Source of the DNA: Erpetoichthys calabaricus
Lineage: Eukaryota > Chordata > Cladistia > Polypteriformes > Polypteridae
Assembly (NCBI RefSeq): GCF_900747795.2
Contig: NC_041401.2
Location: 120,935,722-120,999,721, forward strand
Direction: 5' to 3'
DNA length: 64,000 bases
The translations under genes were made by a program, and so were the position numbers. Positions 11,556 to 23,600 of the stretch are shown here, piece after piece; position 1 is the first letter of the stretch, and each line of letters starts with the position of its first letter. The notes beneath the pieces are model-generated. The model was not told the origin of the DNA. It worked only from the letters and a program-made list of their open reading frames with translations, and ran no database searches.

Positions 11556-11603
11556 TGGAGAAGATGGGATGGTGCTTTGTGGTTCAACTGCTCCTGCTGC
11601 AAG
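11552..11603 (+). CDS. MXRA8: MXRA8 coding exon 1 (signal peptide)
   Basis: It encodes [17 protein letters not shown], the hydrophobic start of the signal peptide, and ends in phase 1 before a GTAAAT donor. The ATG at 11552 was chosen because it is the first in frame; ATG codons at 11555 and 11564 are alternatives that would shorten the protein by one or four residues. Confidence 0.8.
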
Positions 11604-14600
11604 GTAAATATTTTTTTTTATATATAAACTACAAAATTTCCATATTTTGAAAGTCTTTTTGCACTTTGTGCCTGGTGGACCATTTTTGTTCTAATCTATG
11701 GCTGCTTCTTTTTGACTTTTTATTGCTTTTCCTAAGTTGAGGTTGGGAGACACATGTGTGACTGCTTTCAGTGAAATGGGCAAGACGTTACTTGTCTAAT
11801 AGCAGCCTTATAATATATGCTGACGTGTGAGGACGAAACGAGAAGCCGACACTATTTCTCATAATATGCAAATGGAAAAAAAATCTAAAGTGCTGAAGTC
11901 ATCAAGAATTTAACCCTATCTTGTGAGTCAGAAATCACAAATGTCGTGAACAAATTGACACTGAGAAGTATTACATTGTGTGGGCGAGCCATTATTTACT
12001 CCTTCAACAAGACAAGAGAGTAGCGCCCAAGCTGTTTTCTCCAGTCACTATTATTTCAGTTAGTGGATCAGACATTTTGACTACTAAGTGCAGATGAATG
12101 CAGGCCCAGTCTTCATTGGCAGCTACTGAGGTTTAGGGTATGACCTCGTGAAAGGCGATTTTTACAAGTCCAAACTGGATATGGGGACTCAGCTCATACT
12201 TTGTTCCAGTGGTCTCTGCAAGCTCTTTTGGTAAGTTCACACTGGTGTAGCCTTGGTGTGACTTGTTTGCAGAGCTATTCAGTGTACTCTCGTTGGTCCT
12301 TCCTTATTGCCTTGCTTGGCAAATGACCAATGAGTGAACTGAAGTTCAGGCTGGCTTAGTTAGCGATGACCTGATGAGCTCAGTCTATTCCCATTGTGCT
12401 ACTGATAGCTATTAGCTGAACTTACAATGGTTTAGCTGCACAAATGGCTGCTTGAAGTCATCTCGTTGAGTCAGTGGCTGCTTGGTAAACATATGTGGTG
12501 GTCTCTTTGAGTCGGTGGCTACTGAAAAAGAAAATCCCCCTTTGCTATCACTGGTAGTCACGCTGGAATTGCTCACTCATACGGATGAGTACACACTGTA
12601 TTTCGCAAGACATCTGTTCCAATGACCACATTGAGCTCTTGGTTTGTTGTTATCAAGGTGCATCAATGGTCATCTCTTAATGGCTTTGTCAAACTAATTG
12701 TCACTTGATAAGATTACTGTGTCACCTCTGTGGACCCGTCCCAGCTATTGATTGTCAGGTTTAATCATTTTGTATTCTGTGTGGTTCTGTTGTGCTAAGG
12801 GTATATGCTGTCACATATTTGGCCTATTTCCTCGGTGATCCAGTTATCCCATGTGCCCATGTTTTCTCTTTGCTGGTCCAGCTGTTATAATGATGACTTC
12901 TTGGCACATTTTGCTTCCTTGCTTCTCTGTGTGGTGTTTCACATGGGAGTTGTTTGATGTCGGCAATGAGACTCTTCTTTATCAGTGCAATCCGGATACT
13001 GGCTGGAGTTTTTAACTCTTGCCTCATTCAGTGTAAATCCCCTTGCTTGCTAAGGGAGTTGATCATCCCCCGGGATGTTGCGGGTTGACATCTCTAACAC
13101 TTCCTTTACAGTACAGCAAGTGGCCACCGAAGTGCTGCTGCCCAACTAGATGCCCCTCGCTGGCCTAATGTTTTGTGCATATAGTGCTTGACCGTCGGCT
13201 TGTTTTGCACTCCAGCCAGGGGCTGCAGCTGTTTACTGGAGCCGTGCCACTGCCTCCAGACGCCACATGTGCTTCTCATTAGAGGAGCACACTAACAAGC
13301 TCCACTTCCGTTTGTTTTTTTGCTTTGATCAGCAAGAGCCCCTCTAATGGCCTGTGAATCAGCAAGGGGCCCTTCCCTCTGTGCATACTTCTCCATGTAG
13401 AGAGTTCAGTGAAGAATCAGCCTGGCTATTTGAAATACATTTTTTAAAATGTGCCTAGAGTGATGTTCCTATAAGACTTTAATAAATAACTGTTTCTTCT
13501 TTTCTTTTTGTGCTACTGCTTCACCCCAAAATAAGTTTGAGAACGGGCATTCTTTGAGAGTCTTAGGGAATGGACAAATGGGGATAGTTTCTTTCCTCCT
13601 CCAGCTATTAGAAATCCACTCATTGTGTGATTCACAGTAAGTCAGCAGTAGAACTCCAGATGAGGATTGTGCCTTCAAGGCTAACTCCTTTAATACTTAC
13701 TAGTCTACAGCTGGCAATGGCCAGTGCCAGGCATGCTTCTGCTACTGAATCATAGCCTTCCATCCCAACGTCCCTAAGCAAGTCAAGCTGACTCTGTAAA
13801 ATGCTAGTGTGGGGTCACAATTTGCTCCTGCTGTGATAGAGAAGATGTGTATGTGGTAAGGCTAAATAACTGACCATCTTGCTCTTGTATTTTAGTGCCC
13901 TTGGCTGTGCTGTTCACCCCGGGTGAGTGTTTCCAGTCTTCAGTAGCTGCATGCTCCTGCTCAGAATTGTGTTGGGTCTTTGACTCTTCATGTTTGTCTG
14001 TTTCTTGTTCCCACAGATCAGGGAAGTGGAGACAGCACTGCGGTGGCCGTTTACAACATCAGCGCTCCGGCTGGCTCCCAGACAGTACTCCAGTGCCAGA
14101 GTCAACGCATGGTATGGACGCAGGATCGTCTTCATGACCGACAACGTGTGGTGCACTGGGATTTATACTCCACAGGACGTGACTACAAGGTGGAAAGACT
14201 CTTGGACATGTTCTCAGCAGGAGACCAGCGCATTTACAACTCATACAACCAGGGTCGAATGTCTATGATCTCCACTGCCTTTGCTGATGGCAACTTCTCT
14301 CTCATCATCAAGGGTGAGGAGCATAGATGAAGTGCCTCTTAGAAGGACACGGGCTACCTTATGCCTACTGACAATGTCTTTTCTTTGTTTCCTAACAGAT
14401 GTTGCACCGAGTGATAAGGGGATCTACTCTTGCAACCTGCACCACCATTACTGCCACCTTTACGAGTCAACCAAAATGCAGCTGAACATCACCAAGTCAG
14501 GTAGTGTGAGCCTTAAGTGAAGAGTTCAATGAGCCCACTCAGTTCCAACTACTTGTCAGCATTTGCCTTTTTTTAGGAAGACTTCATGGTTAATTTGACT

Positions 14601-17600
14601 AACCACCCACTACTGCCCTTTCTCCCTCTATTTGAGATTGAATCTTTATTAAAGATGTTAACTGACCAAAAACATTAACCTAGGAAATCAGCCATTTTAC
14701 AGTTAATAGGGAAAATGCCAACTTGACTCCTAAAACAGCCCTGCCTGTTTCTAAGTTCATAACATGTTACAAAACCAATCCGAAGTGACTGACACCACCC
14801 AGTGACAGGGGACATGGAAAGGAATCTAAAGTAAAGGTTTAGGATGCAGTGATGGCTGACAGGCAGCTACGCTGTATGTGTCCACTTGCCGGTTTATGAG
14901 CTGGATGAGCTATTGGTCCCGGCCCTGGAGAGCTTAAGAAGGGACAGTTTGTATAGGAAATTTTTCCAAGAAAAAAGTAAAGGAATCCATGGTTTTCCAG
15001 CGAGCGATTTAGAGCTAGTTTTGCAACCATATTAAAAGCCTCTGCTGGAAAATGGAAAAATGGGGGGAAGAAAAGCAACATTATTGGAGAGGGGAAATAG
15101 CAGAAAATCTAATACTTCATCATTGGAGGAGGGGGGCAGTCCTAGAACATGTACATGTAGGTGCAAATCCAGGGAGCAAAAAAAATCTTATAGGGTCAGT
15201 GATCAAACCCATAGCATAGGTTTGTGTGATGTAATGTAAAAGTGATGGGTGTGTTGATAATTTGGAGGTTTGGAAACCATATAAATATTTAAAAAAAGAG
15301 GTGTCCCATTGCATGTTAACACATTACCACACAGGCTCAATCAGTAAAGGCTAACAAGCCGTCCTACATGGTAATGTGTGTAAAGGTGACACACTTAGTG
15401 GAGGAGAGAAAGACTATATAGAGGGTGAGGTGGAACAGCTGTTGAAATAAAAGCCACACATGCTTTAAGAATGGACCTAAATTGTAAATGAAAGAAACAT
15501 GGGGATAGAAAAGAGAAATATTAGTAACTGGAATGTGTGGGGACCAGGCTGATTAAAATATCACCCAGCAAAAGGATTCCTCTGTGAGCCTAGGGGTTAA
15601 AACAACCTCCAATGCAAGGAAGTGAGCTTTGGAAAATACAATAGGTGTAGAAGTATGCCACATTGAATTAACAACCAGCTGCATCTCCAACTTATACCAT
15701 ATACTCAACCCTAATGTTATTAAAGGTGCCATGGTTGGAGATGGGTAAAAACCAGGAGCTCCAGTAGACCAACCTACCCTCTGTGAAGCCTTAAACATAT
15801 CACCTAATCTCTCCCAGAGCTCATTCTGCATCATTATATGCCTCTGCACATAGCAGTCTGTAGGAACAAACAGCTTTGTTTGCCATCAGATGTTAACACT
15901 TTGATAGACAAATCCAATCAGTTGGCACCCATTGCTACCCAATGTCTGTGTCATCTTAAGAAGTTTCACTCACAGAGTTAATGAAATCTGCCCATCTACC
16001 TACTTTCAGCATTTATTTATTTTTTCATTGTTGGTTGGTTAAACACAAAAGTAGTCACGTTGCCAAGGGTGTGTTAAGTTTCCACAAGGAAATCTCTTTA
16101 GCACAGTGTAATTCATGTTATGATATGGTGACACAACATTGCAAAAAGTAAAGATAGGCCTCCAAAAAGACCCACAGACCAGACCAGCACCTTCACTGGC
16201 CTACCTAGAGTTAGGCCTTACACCAGGCAGCCTGACCCCAAACTCCACAGGAATGCTTCAGCCTTCGCAGGCCCAAAATACGGGACTGTCTTTTAAAATT
16301 AAAAAAAAATAATAATTTAAATGTTCAAAATGCACACAATTTCCCTTGAAGGCAGAAAGTAAACCATAACACATCTGGCTTGAGAAACAAGGCAAACATT
16401 TAATCTGTTGAAATAAAGGATTTATTTATATAAGCAAAAAGAAGCAAAAACATAAGGCACATAGGATAAAGGCAAATAGGAAAAATGCAAAAAGGGTTTG
16501 CTTTAAAAAGGAATCGCAAAAACAAACGAGTCCAATCAGTTATCCAGTACTCAGAATCCAAAGGCAAAGCAAAGGTAATCAAAACCCCAGAAAAATCTAA
16601 AGAAAAATACTCACAAGAAGCAAACTTCTTTGCAATCACTGAACTCTGAAGGATCTACACTCCAGCCTGAAATATATTGGCTATGAGTGGTCTCTCAGCA
16701 ATGACATCAATGTGGACCTGCCTTTTGAGGTACAACCCAAAAAACACACAATGTACAAATACTAAAAAATAAATGAACATATCAATATTAACAAAATGTA
16801 ATTAAAATATAATAATCCAAAAACAACTAAAATTACTATAGAATGGAAAGTAAACATAAGCCTGGGAACAAATGTTTGCTGACCCATAACATTTCTGAGA
16901 TATGTGCAATGTATGGTACCCTTCTGTCCTGTTTTCAGAGCCTCACTTTGCCCTTTATTTTTTTTTTGGACCTTATTGTGTTACACTTTTGCTATCAGAA
17001 TTTTTTATTTTTTGCTTTAGCCCGCAAAGAACGACGTTATTGGGATGGAGATAAAGTGGTGGTCATGGCTCTGGTGGGGTCAACTGTTCTGTTGCCATGT
17101 GTGAACCGGAGGCAGGTTTGGACCGAGAGGAACAGTGAAGAGGAGCAGCAAGTAGTGCACTGGGATCGACAACCACCAGGAGTCTGGCATGACAGAGCTG
17201 ACCGGCTCATTGATTTGTATGCCTCGGGAGAGCGGCGTTCCTATGGACCACTGTTTATACGACAGAAGATGAACATTTCAGAGCTGGCCTTCTCTTATGG
17301 TGACTTCTCTCTCACTATCTCAAACCTACAGCCATCAGATGAGGGCATCTACTCCTGTCACCTTCACCATCATTACTGCGGCCTGCATGAGAGGAGAGTC
17401 TTCCTGTTGGGCATTGGCCCTCCTGTCATCAAAAACCAGACAAGTGTCACCCAGACGGCAGCTGCAACCCAGCAAGGTAAGTGACTATATCTCACCCATG
17501 AATAAAGAATAAGGGATTTAGCTCATGCATTGTGTGAGATGACTGTGTGGTTTCAAGCATAACAGAAAGTAACCATAATGCGCCCAGCATCTTAGTATTT

Positions 17601-20600
17601 TGTTGGTGATCAAGAAAGATGTGGGACAAGTTGCTGGTTTGTAGCCCACAAAGGTTACTTTTCTTTAGTTATTGAGGATCCATCATGTGAGTTTTTGCGA
17701 TCTGTGCTGCACCAAAACATTGAATGTATCACCGACTGTCAGCATACAATCCATTTGAGTATACTGTAAATGGATGTGAATCCATACTGTGGTATACTCT
17801 GTTATACTGAGCCAAATAGAGTCACCAGTAAACTTAAATAAACCAGACAGGTAGGTAGGCAGTGTGCTGCAAAGTCCACTTTTTGGATTCACATCCAGAA
17901 CTCTACATCTTTATGGCAGCACCTTTGCACCATCGTGCCAAATGTGGCCAGATCAGAGTTCAGTTTTCAACAGATGTAGAATCGTCAGCTTCTGCAATGA
18001 TGGATCTGGCTTTATGTGGTTTTGGCAAAGCTGACCTGGGCACACAGATAAGACAGTCCATGCAGCCACATGAATCTGATCAAGAACACGGACATTCTCC
18101 ATGTATACAATTATCTTTTTTTTTTTACCTTATTCAGAAATTAAGAGTTTAGAAGCCAAAGAAGAGTAGCATACACTGACTATGAAGACAAAGTTTAAAG
18201 AATACTGAAAAAATAGAAAGTTTAAAGAATACTTAAAAAATTCTTCTTATTTCCATCCATCCATCCATCCATCCATCCATCCATCCATCCATCCATCCAT
18301 CCATCCATCATCCATCCATCCATCCATTTGCTGAACCTGGTTAATTCAGTTTTAGGGTTATGTTGAGCAAGAATGTCTCTTGGCTGGGCTAAGCACAAGG
18401 AGAGAGTGTGTCCATCACTGGGTATGCTGTCATTCATCTCTTTATTAGGTCATCTGTCAGTTCAAAATAAGAAAACTAGCTGTTAAAAAAAGGAGTTGGG
18501 GCCATTTATTTGCCTGAGTGTTTTCTTTCAAGATCTATCCATACATTTTACAATCCTTTTGAAAAAGTTGTGGGTGGCTATAACCTGTCCCAGTAGCATT
18601 GGGCAAAGGGCAGGAACCAACCCAGTGACTGGTGACCAGTCCGTAGCCAGGCCCACTCGCACACAGATCAGCACTCACAATCACATGGGACCAATTTAGA
18701 ACTGCCAGTTCATTTCACGACCCAATATTTACACAACTCTTCTTGGATACAGGCTGATATTAAGTGTCCACAACAATGAGTGAGGATCTGGAATTTAAAA
18801 GTTTCATATTCTGTTGTCCTGCCTGACACTTAATGCTGATAGAATGGGCTTCATCCACCCTGCAGTCTTGGACAGGATTGAGTGGGTTTCAGAATGCTAT
18901 GTGCATATTATCAAGGTTTTTCTTTTTCTGTGTTGTGTTCAAATATGAGAAACACTCAAATTTCAAATAGGTTTTGTGAGTATAATAGGAAATAATTTAC
19001 CACTGTATCATGTACTGATGTATTTGGCTAACAAACGTGCTATTAAATTTCATTATTTTTTCATCTGCTTCTCTGTAACTTCCAAAAATGGGTTATTATT
19101 TCATTTTTGGCACATGCCCACATTCATCCTTATGTGTATAAAACCCATCATACCAGACATTGCCCGAAGCTGATGCTCAGACAGAGGTTTGGTAAGCCTA
19201 CGTGTATAGCTTACCAATTAAAAGCACAAACCATGCCAAAATCAGATAACTGCTGTCCATGGAAAGCAAAAATTGATCTCCACTGTGAAAGATGAGGTAG
19301 ACAGATGTTGTGATGAGAGGGGCATTAGACTGAATGGCATACTGAGTCCAGACATTATTCAAAAGTCATTCTGGGCTAAAGGTAGGTACATGCAAAAAGA
19401 AGCATTGAGTATTAATGAACACAAACCATTCGGCAACTTCTAATTTGGTCAGTTCTCTATGCTGAATTTTACAGTAGAGTGAGACAGGGTAGTGGATGGT
19501 GCATATATGATTGGCCAATGTGGTTTGAAACATGGAGGTTTACTTCATCAACCTGTTTTCTGTTATAAGAATACACATAAAGCACCATGGGACAGTGAGA
19601 TATGGACAAGAAAGATTCATTGGTTGAATTACTGATGCCAGTCTGTAGCCTTCGTGGGTACAATTTACAGCATCTATTTTATATACAGTAGTTGATTTTT
19701 TCCACAAATAGATTTATAATATTACAATTCTCAAATATATTGATATAGAAGGAAAAGAGGAAACCTGGAGGCAAATTGAGTACATTTAAAGGAACAGTAC
19801 ATTGATTGGTAAAGACAAATGCAGGCAAGGAGAACGCAGAGAAAGTGGAGATTGTGTTTTCAGAACTTGGGGCCTTCTGACTGTAGGTCCACAGAAAGAC
19901 GTATTGCTTTGTATTTAGGGTCAGGGCCACCTGTTCTGTCCTCGGTTTGTCCACACATTGATTCTGACCGTTTCACATATTATCATTAATACTGTGTGTT
20001 TTTGTTTTGTCCAAAAACTGAGCTTTTATTAGGGGCCATGAGCATCTCCCTGTTACGACTGAGTGAGCGAAAAATAGTGAAATAGTTTGAGGCCTTTGAA
20101 AAAGAAATATAAACCTGGCCAGGACCCACACTAACCTTCCCAGTAATAAGCTTTATGTCAGGCATCCTGATCCCCAACTCTCCTGGCTGGCTTTGGCCTA
20201 CAGAGGCCTAAAAGGGGTTTTGGTGGCAAAACAGTTTAAATGCTCCAAAATATATCAAAATACCTCTCAAGATAAAGGACTATTGTAAAACATTTGATAT
20301 GAAATAACAAACAAGAATTTCATAGAGGTTAATCAAAAATGAGAACAGAAATGGCAGAAGCCAGAAAAATTAAAAAATACTATCCAGAAAAAAAGGCAAA
20401 ATTCCAGTTTTAAATGCAGTGATTATAAACCCAAGGCAGAAGCAAGAATTTAAAAGTCAGGAAAAGATAATACTCAAGATTCTACACTTCTCAAAAAAAA
20501 AAACAACCACCGTTAACCCCAATGAACACCTGACGGGCCTACTCTCCAGCCTCCAAAGATAAAGGCTGAGGGTTGTCCTTCAGCAGTGACGTCACCCACA

Positions 20601-23600
20601 AAATACATGGAACATATGAGAATACATAATACCTAGATAGTAAATAATAAATACACAGAACAATAATAGCAAAAAATGCAAAAATACAATATGTTAGTGA
20701 GAAAAAATGCTTTAAACAAGAAGACACAGGAAAGGAAAATAAACATAAGCCAAGGAATACAAACCTGGCTGAAACATGACGCTGTTGGCTTTATATCTAT
20801 GCATCTATCAAAATGTATTAATTATGAAAACAAAAATTTGGTTGTAAAACAAAACTTTTCATTAGGCCATTTATTAAAAAACATTTCTTGTATGTTACAG
20901 TATTATAGTTTCCTTGGATGTCTAATGTAATTCCTCATTAGGCAATTTAAAATTCTACAACTTGACTTAAATATAAAATGTCTGCACGCTGTTGTTGAAA
21001 TTGGTGTAAAGGATGAAGTCAAGACAAATCATGTCTGACCTTTTTCATCTTTATCAAGACCATGTCTTAATATTTAAATAAAATAAATTGATCATTTTAA
21101 AGTCTGAATAGTGAAAAATAACCCCCCAATGAATAGGTTGTGTAAGTGTGTACTCCCCTTAATAATGGGAGTTGTAGCTCCAATCATATCAAACTCATCA
21201 CATTCCATATTATAAACTAAAGTAATTTGCCTTCATGTGAAGTGATTTAAAGGTGTGTTGGTTGCACAGCACAGCAAAAAACACAGTCCAGACAGAGTTA
21301 ACAATAAATCTACATACTTTTTTGGTTTTCTGCAAGGTACATTGTCGAAGAAGGAAATAAAAGAATTCTGCATGCATTAAACATATCATGAGACACAGTA
21401 CATACCGTTATTAAGAAGTGGAGGAAATATGTCCCAAGACGTTGCAGAGGTCAAGACCTCATTCTAAAAGTGATTGGTTACAAGAAAGCTCACGAAGAAG
21501 GCTACCAAGAAACCAGCAGCAACCTAAATAAGCTGCAAGAATATTTGGCAGTCACACATTCTCTACATGTCTAAATTATGAAGTAGCGTACACTACAACA
21601 CACTACAAAAAAAAGAACATCCAAATCCATACAAGGTTTTATCCCAGAGCCTTGCTGGAAAAAAAATGTCTTCACATCTGATAAGACCAAGGTAGAATTT
21701 CTTGGCTTTAATTCTAAAAGATATCTTAGGCAGCATGCCAACTCAGTTCATCTCCCGAACAATGCAATGTCTGCTGTTAAGAGTGGTGGTGAAAGCCTTA
21801 TGCTATGGGGCTGTTTGTTTTGCATCAGCACAGGCAACCGCTCTTCTCGGGTTAAAGGGGAAAAAGAATAATTCTACATGTCTGAGATATTTTGGCATGA
21901 ATCTGGCTTCCAGAAAGCTGAAGTTAAAGAAGAATTTTAGATTTCCGCTCTACAATAGCCTGAAACAGACAGTCAACTCAGCCAAAAAATGACTTAAAAA
22001 AGGGAAGATCAATATCCTGAATTAGCCCAGTTAAAGCCCAGAACTCGGTTGTCAGTTTTATAGAAAATCTGTGGACCATGTACAGGAGATCTCACTGTAA
22101 TCTGACTGAGCTTGAATGTGGTTCAGGAAAAAAGTGAGTTAAAATTACAAAATCTGAGTGTATGAGACTTTTGGCTATAATGAAAGCAAAAGATGCTTGC
22201 ACAAAGTATTGGCAAAATGGTGTGCACCGCTTTATAACCAAGGCATTAAAAATGCAACATTATTTTTAAAAAATGATCTGCTTCTTTTTCACTTAAATAA
22301 TGTAGGTTACAAGATCTTGTTGGGGGGTGGAAGTGGGAGTCCTGACGTGACGTGTCGTGTCTTATCTTAAACCTTTGCAGTAATAGGGGGGACAGCAACA
22401 CCGCCTCTTATTTATTTCCAGCACTTCACCAATACATGATCCATTTCCCTCCTGCCTTTAAGAGAGCAGTGATATGTACAGATTTTACAGTGGGCAGGAG
22501 CACCGTACAGGACAGCATTTGTGACATTGTAATCCTGCACACAAATTAGTGTTCACTTTTTTTCTGTGTTATTTTAATTTCTCAGTAAATTTGGATGCAT
22601 CTTAATATTTACAGGAATGAGGAGTCGGTACCCAAAACCTCTGACTCAATTTATGGTTCCATCGACTCTGACTACTCTCTTTGTAATTTGACTAATATAT
22701 TTACTATGTTGATTGAAAGCATATAACATACAAGATACAAGGCACTTCATCACTGCCAGCATGAATCATCAGGCTACTTTTTAGCATTAAAGAAGTTACA
22801 AACAATGAGTAAGATAAACATAAGACATAACTTATGTCTCCCCTAGACTTTCTTGTATACTCAGATATGGGGATGGATATTTGAGGAGTAAACCGCAAGA
22901 CAATGATTATATTTTTATATTATGTACATTAAAGAACCATCAACAACAAATCAAATCACATTAATAATATATGGGCGGCACGGTGGCGCAGTGGGTAGCG
23001 CTGCTGCCTCGCAGTTGGGTGATCTGGGGACCTGGGTTCGCTTCCCGGGTCCTCCCTGCGTGGAGTTTGCATGTTCTCCCCGTGTCTGCGTGGGTTTCCT
23101 CCGGGCGGTCCGGTTTCCTCCCACAGTCCAAAGACATGCAGGTTAGGTGGATTGGCGATTCTAAATTGGCCCTAGTGTGTGCTTGGTGTGTGGGTGTGTT
23201 TGTGTGTGTCCTGCGGTGGGTTGGCACCCTGCCCAGGATTGTTTCCTGCCTTGTGCCCTGTGTTGGCTGGGATTGGCTCCAGCAGACCCCCGTGACCCTG
23301 TGTTCGGGTTGGAAAATGGATGGATGGATGGATTAATAATATATTGAACAATTATTATGAAAGTAAAGTTGAATAAATCAGACTATGTAGCTGCATGAAT
23401 AAAAGGTAATGTACCACTTCCAGTTAATGGAAATAACCCAAAAGTTGATACAAATCTACGTTTTGTACCTAATACTTGTATGCAAAATTTGGTTGACCTA
23501 AGTGAAGGTGTACTCAAGTTATTATGTTTACATACATGCACACAGACGTAATTCCAAAAACTGTATTTTCGGACTCAGGGAGGTCAAAAACGTCAAGATT

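Noticed and set aside
13895-14137. Frame running through MXRA8 exons 2-3 and the intron between
   Set aside because: It changes reading frame relative to the Ig domain; splicing at 13922/14017 restores the conserved protein.
16843-17020. Upstream extension of the exon 5 frame to an ATG at 16843
   Set aside because: The 59 extra codons derive from intron and repeat sequence with a hydrophobic stretch; the TTGCTTTAG acceptor at 17020 matches the conserved exon start.
18252-18328. Regular short repeats that could suggest a CRISPR-like array
   Set aside because: Pure tetranucleotide microsatellite in a vertebrate intron with no spacers.
22973-23050. Possible tRNA gene at the SINE head
   Set aside because: A and B boxes are tRNA-like, but the sequence does not close into an acceptor stem and continues into the SINE body with target duplications at the ends.
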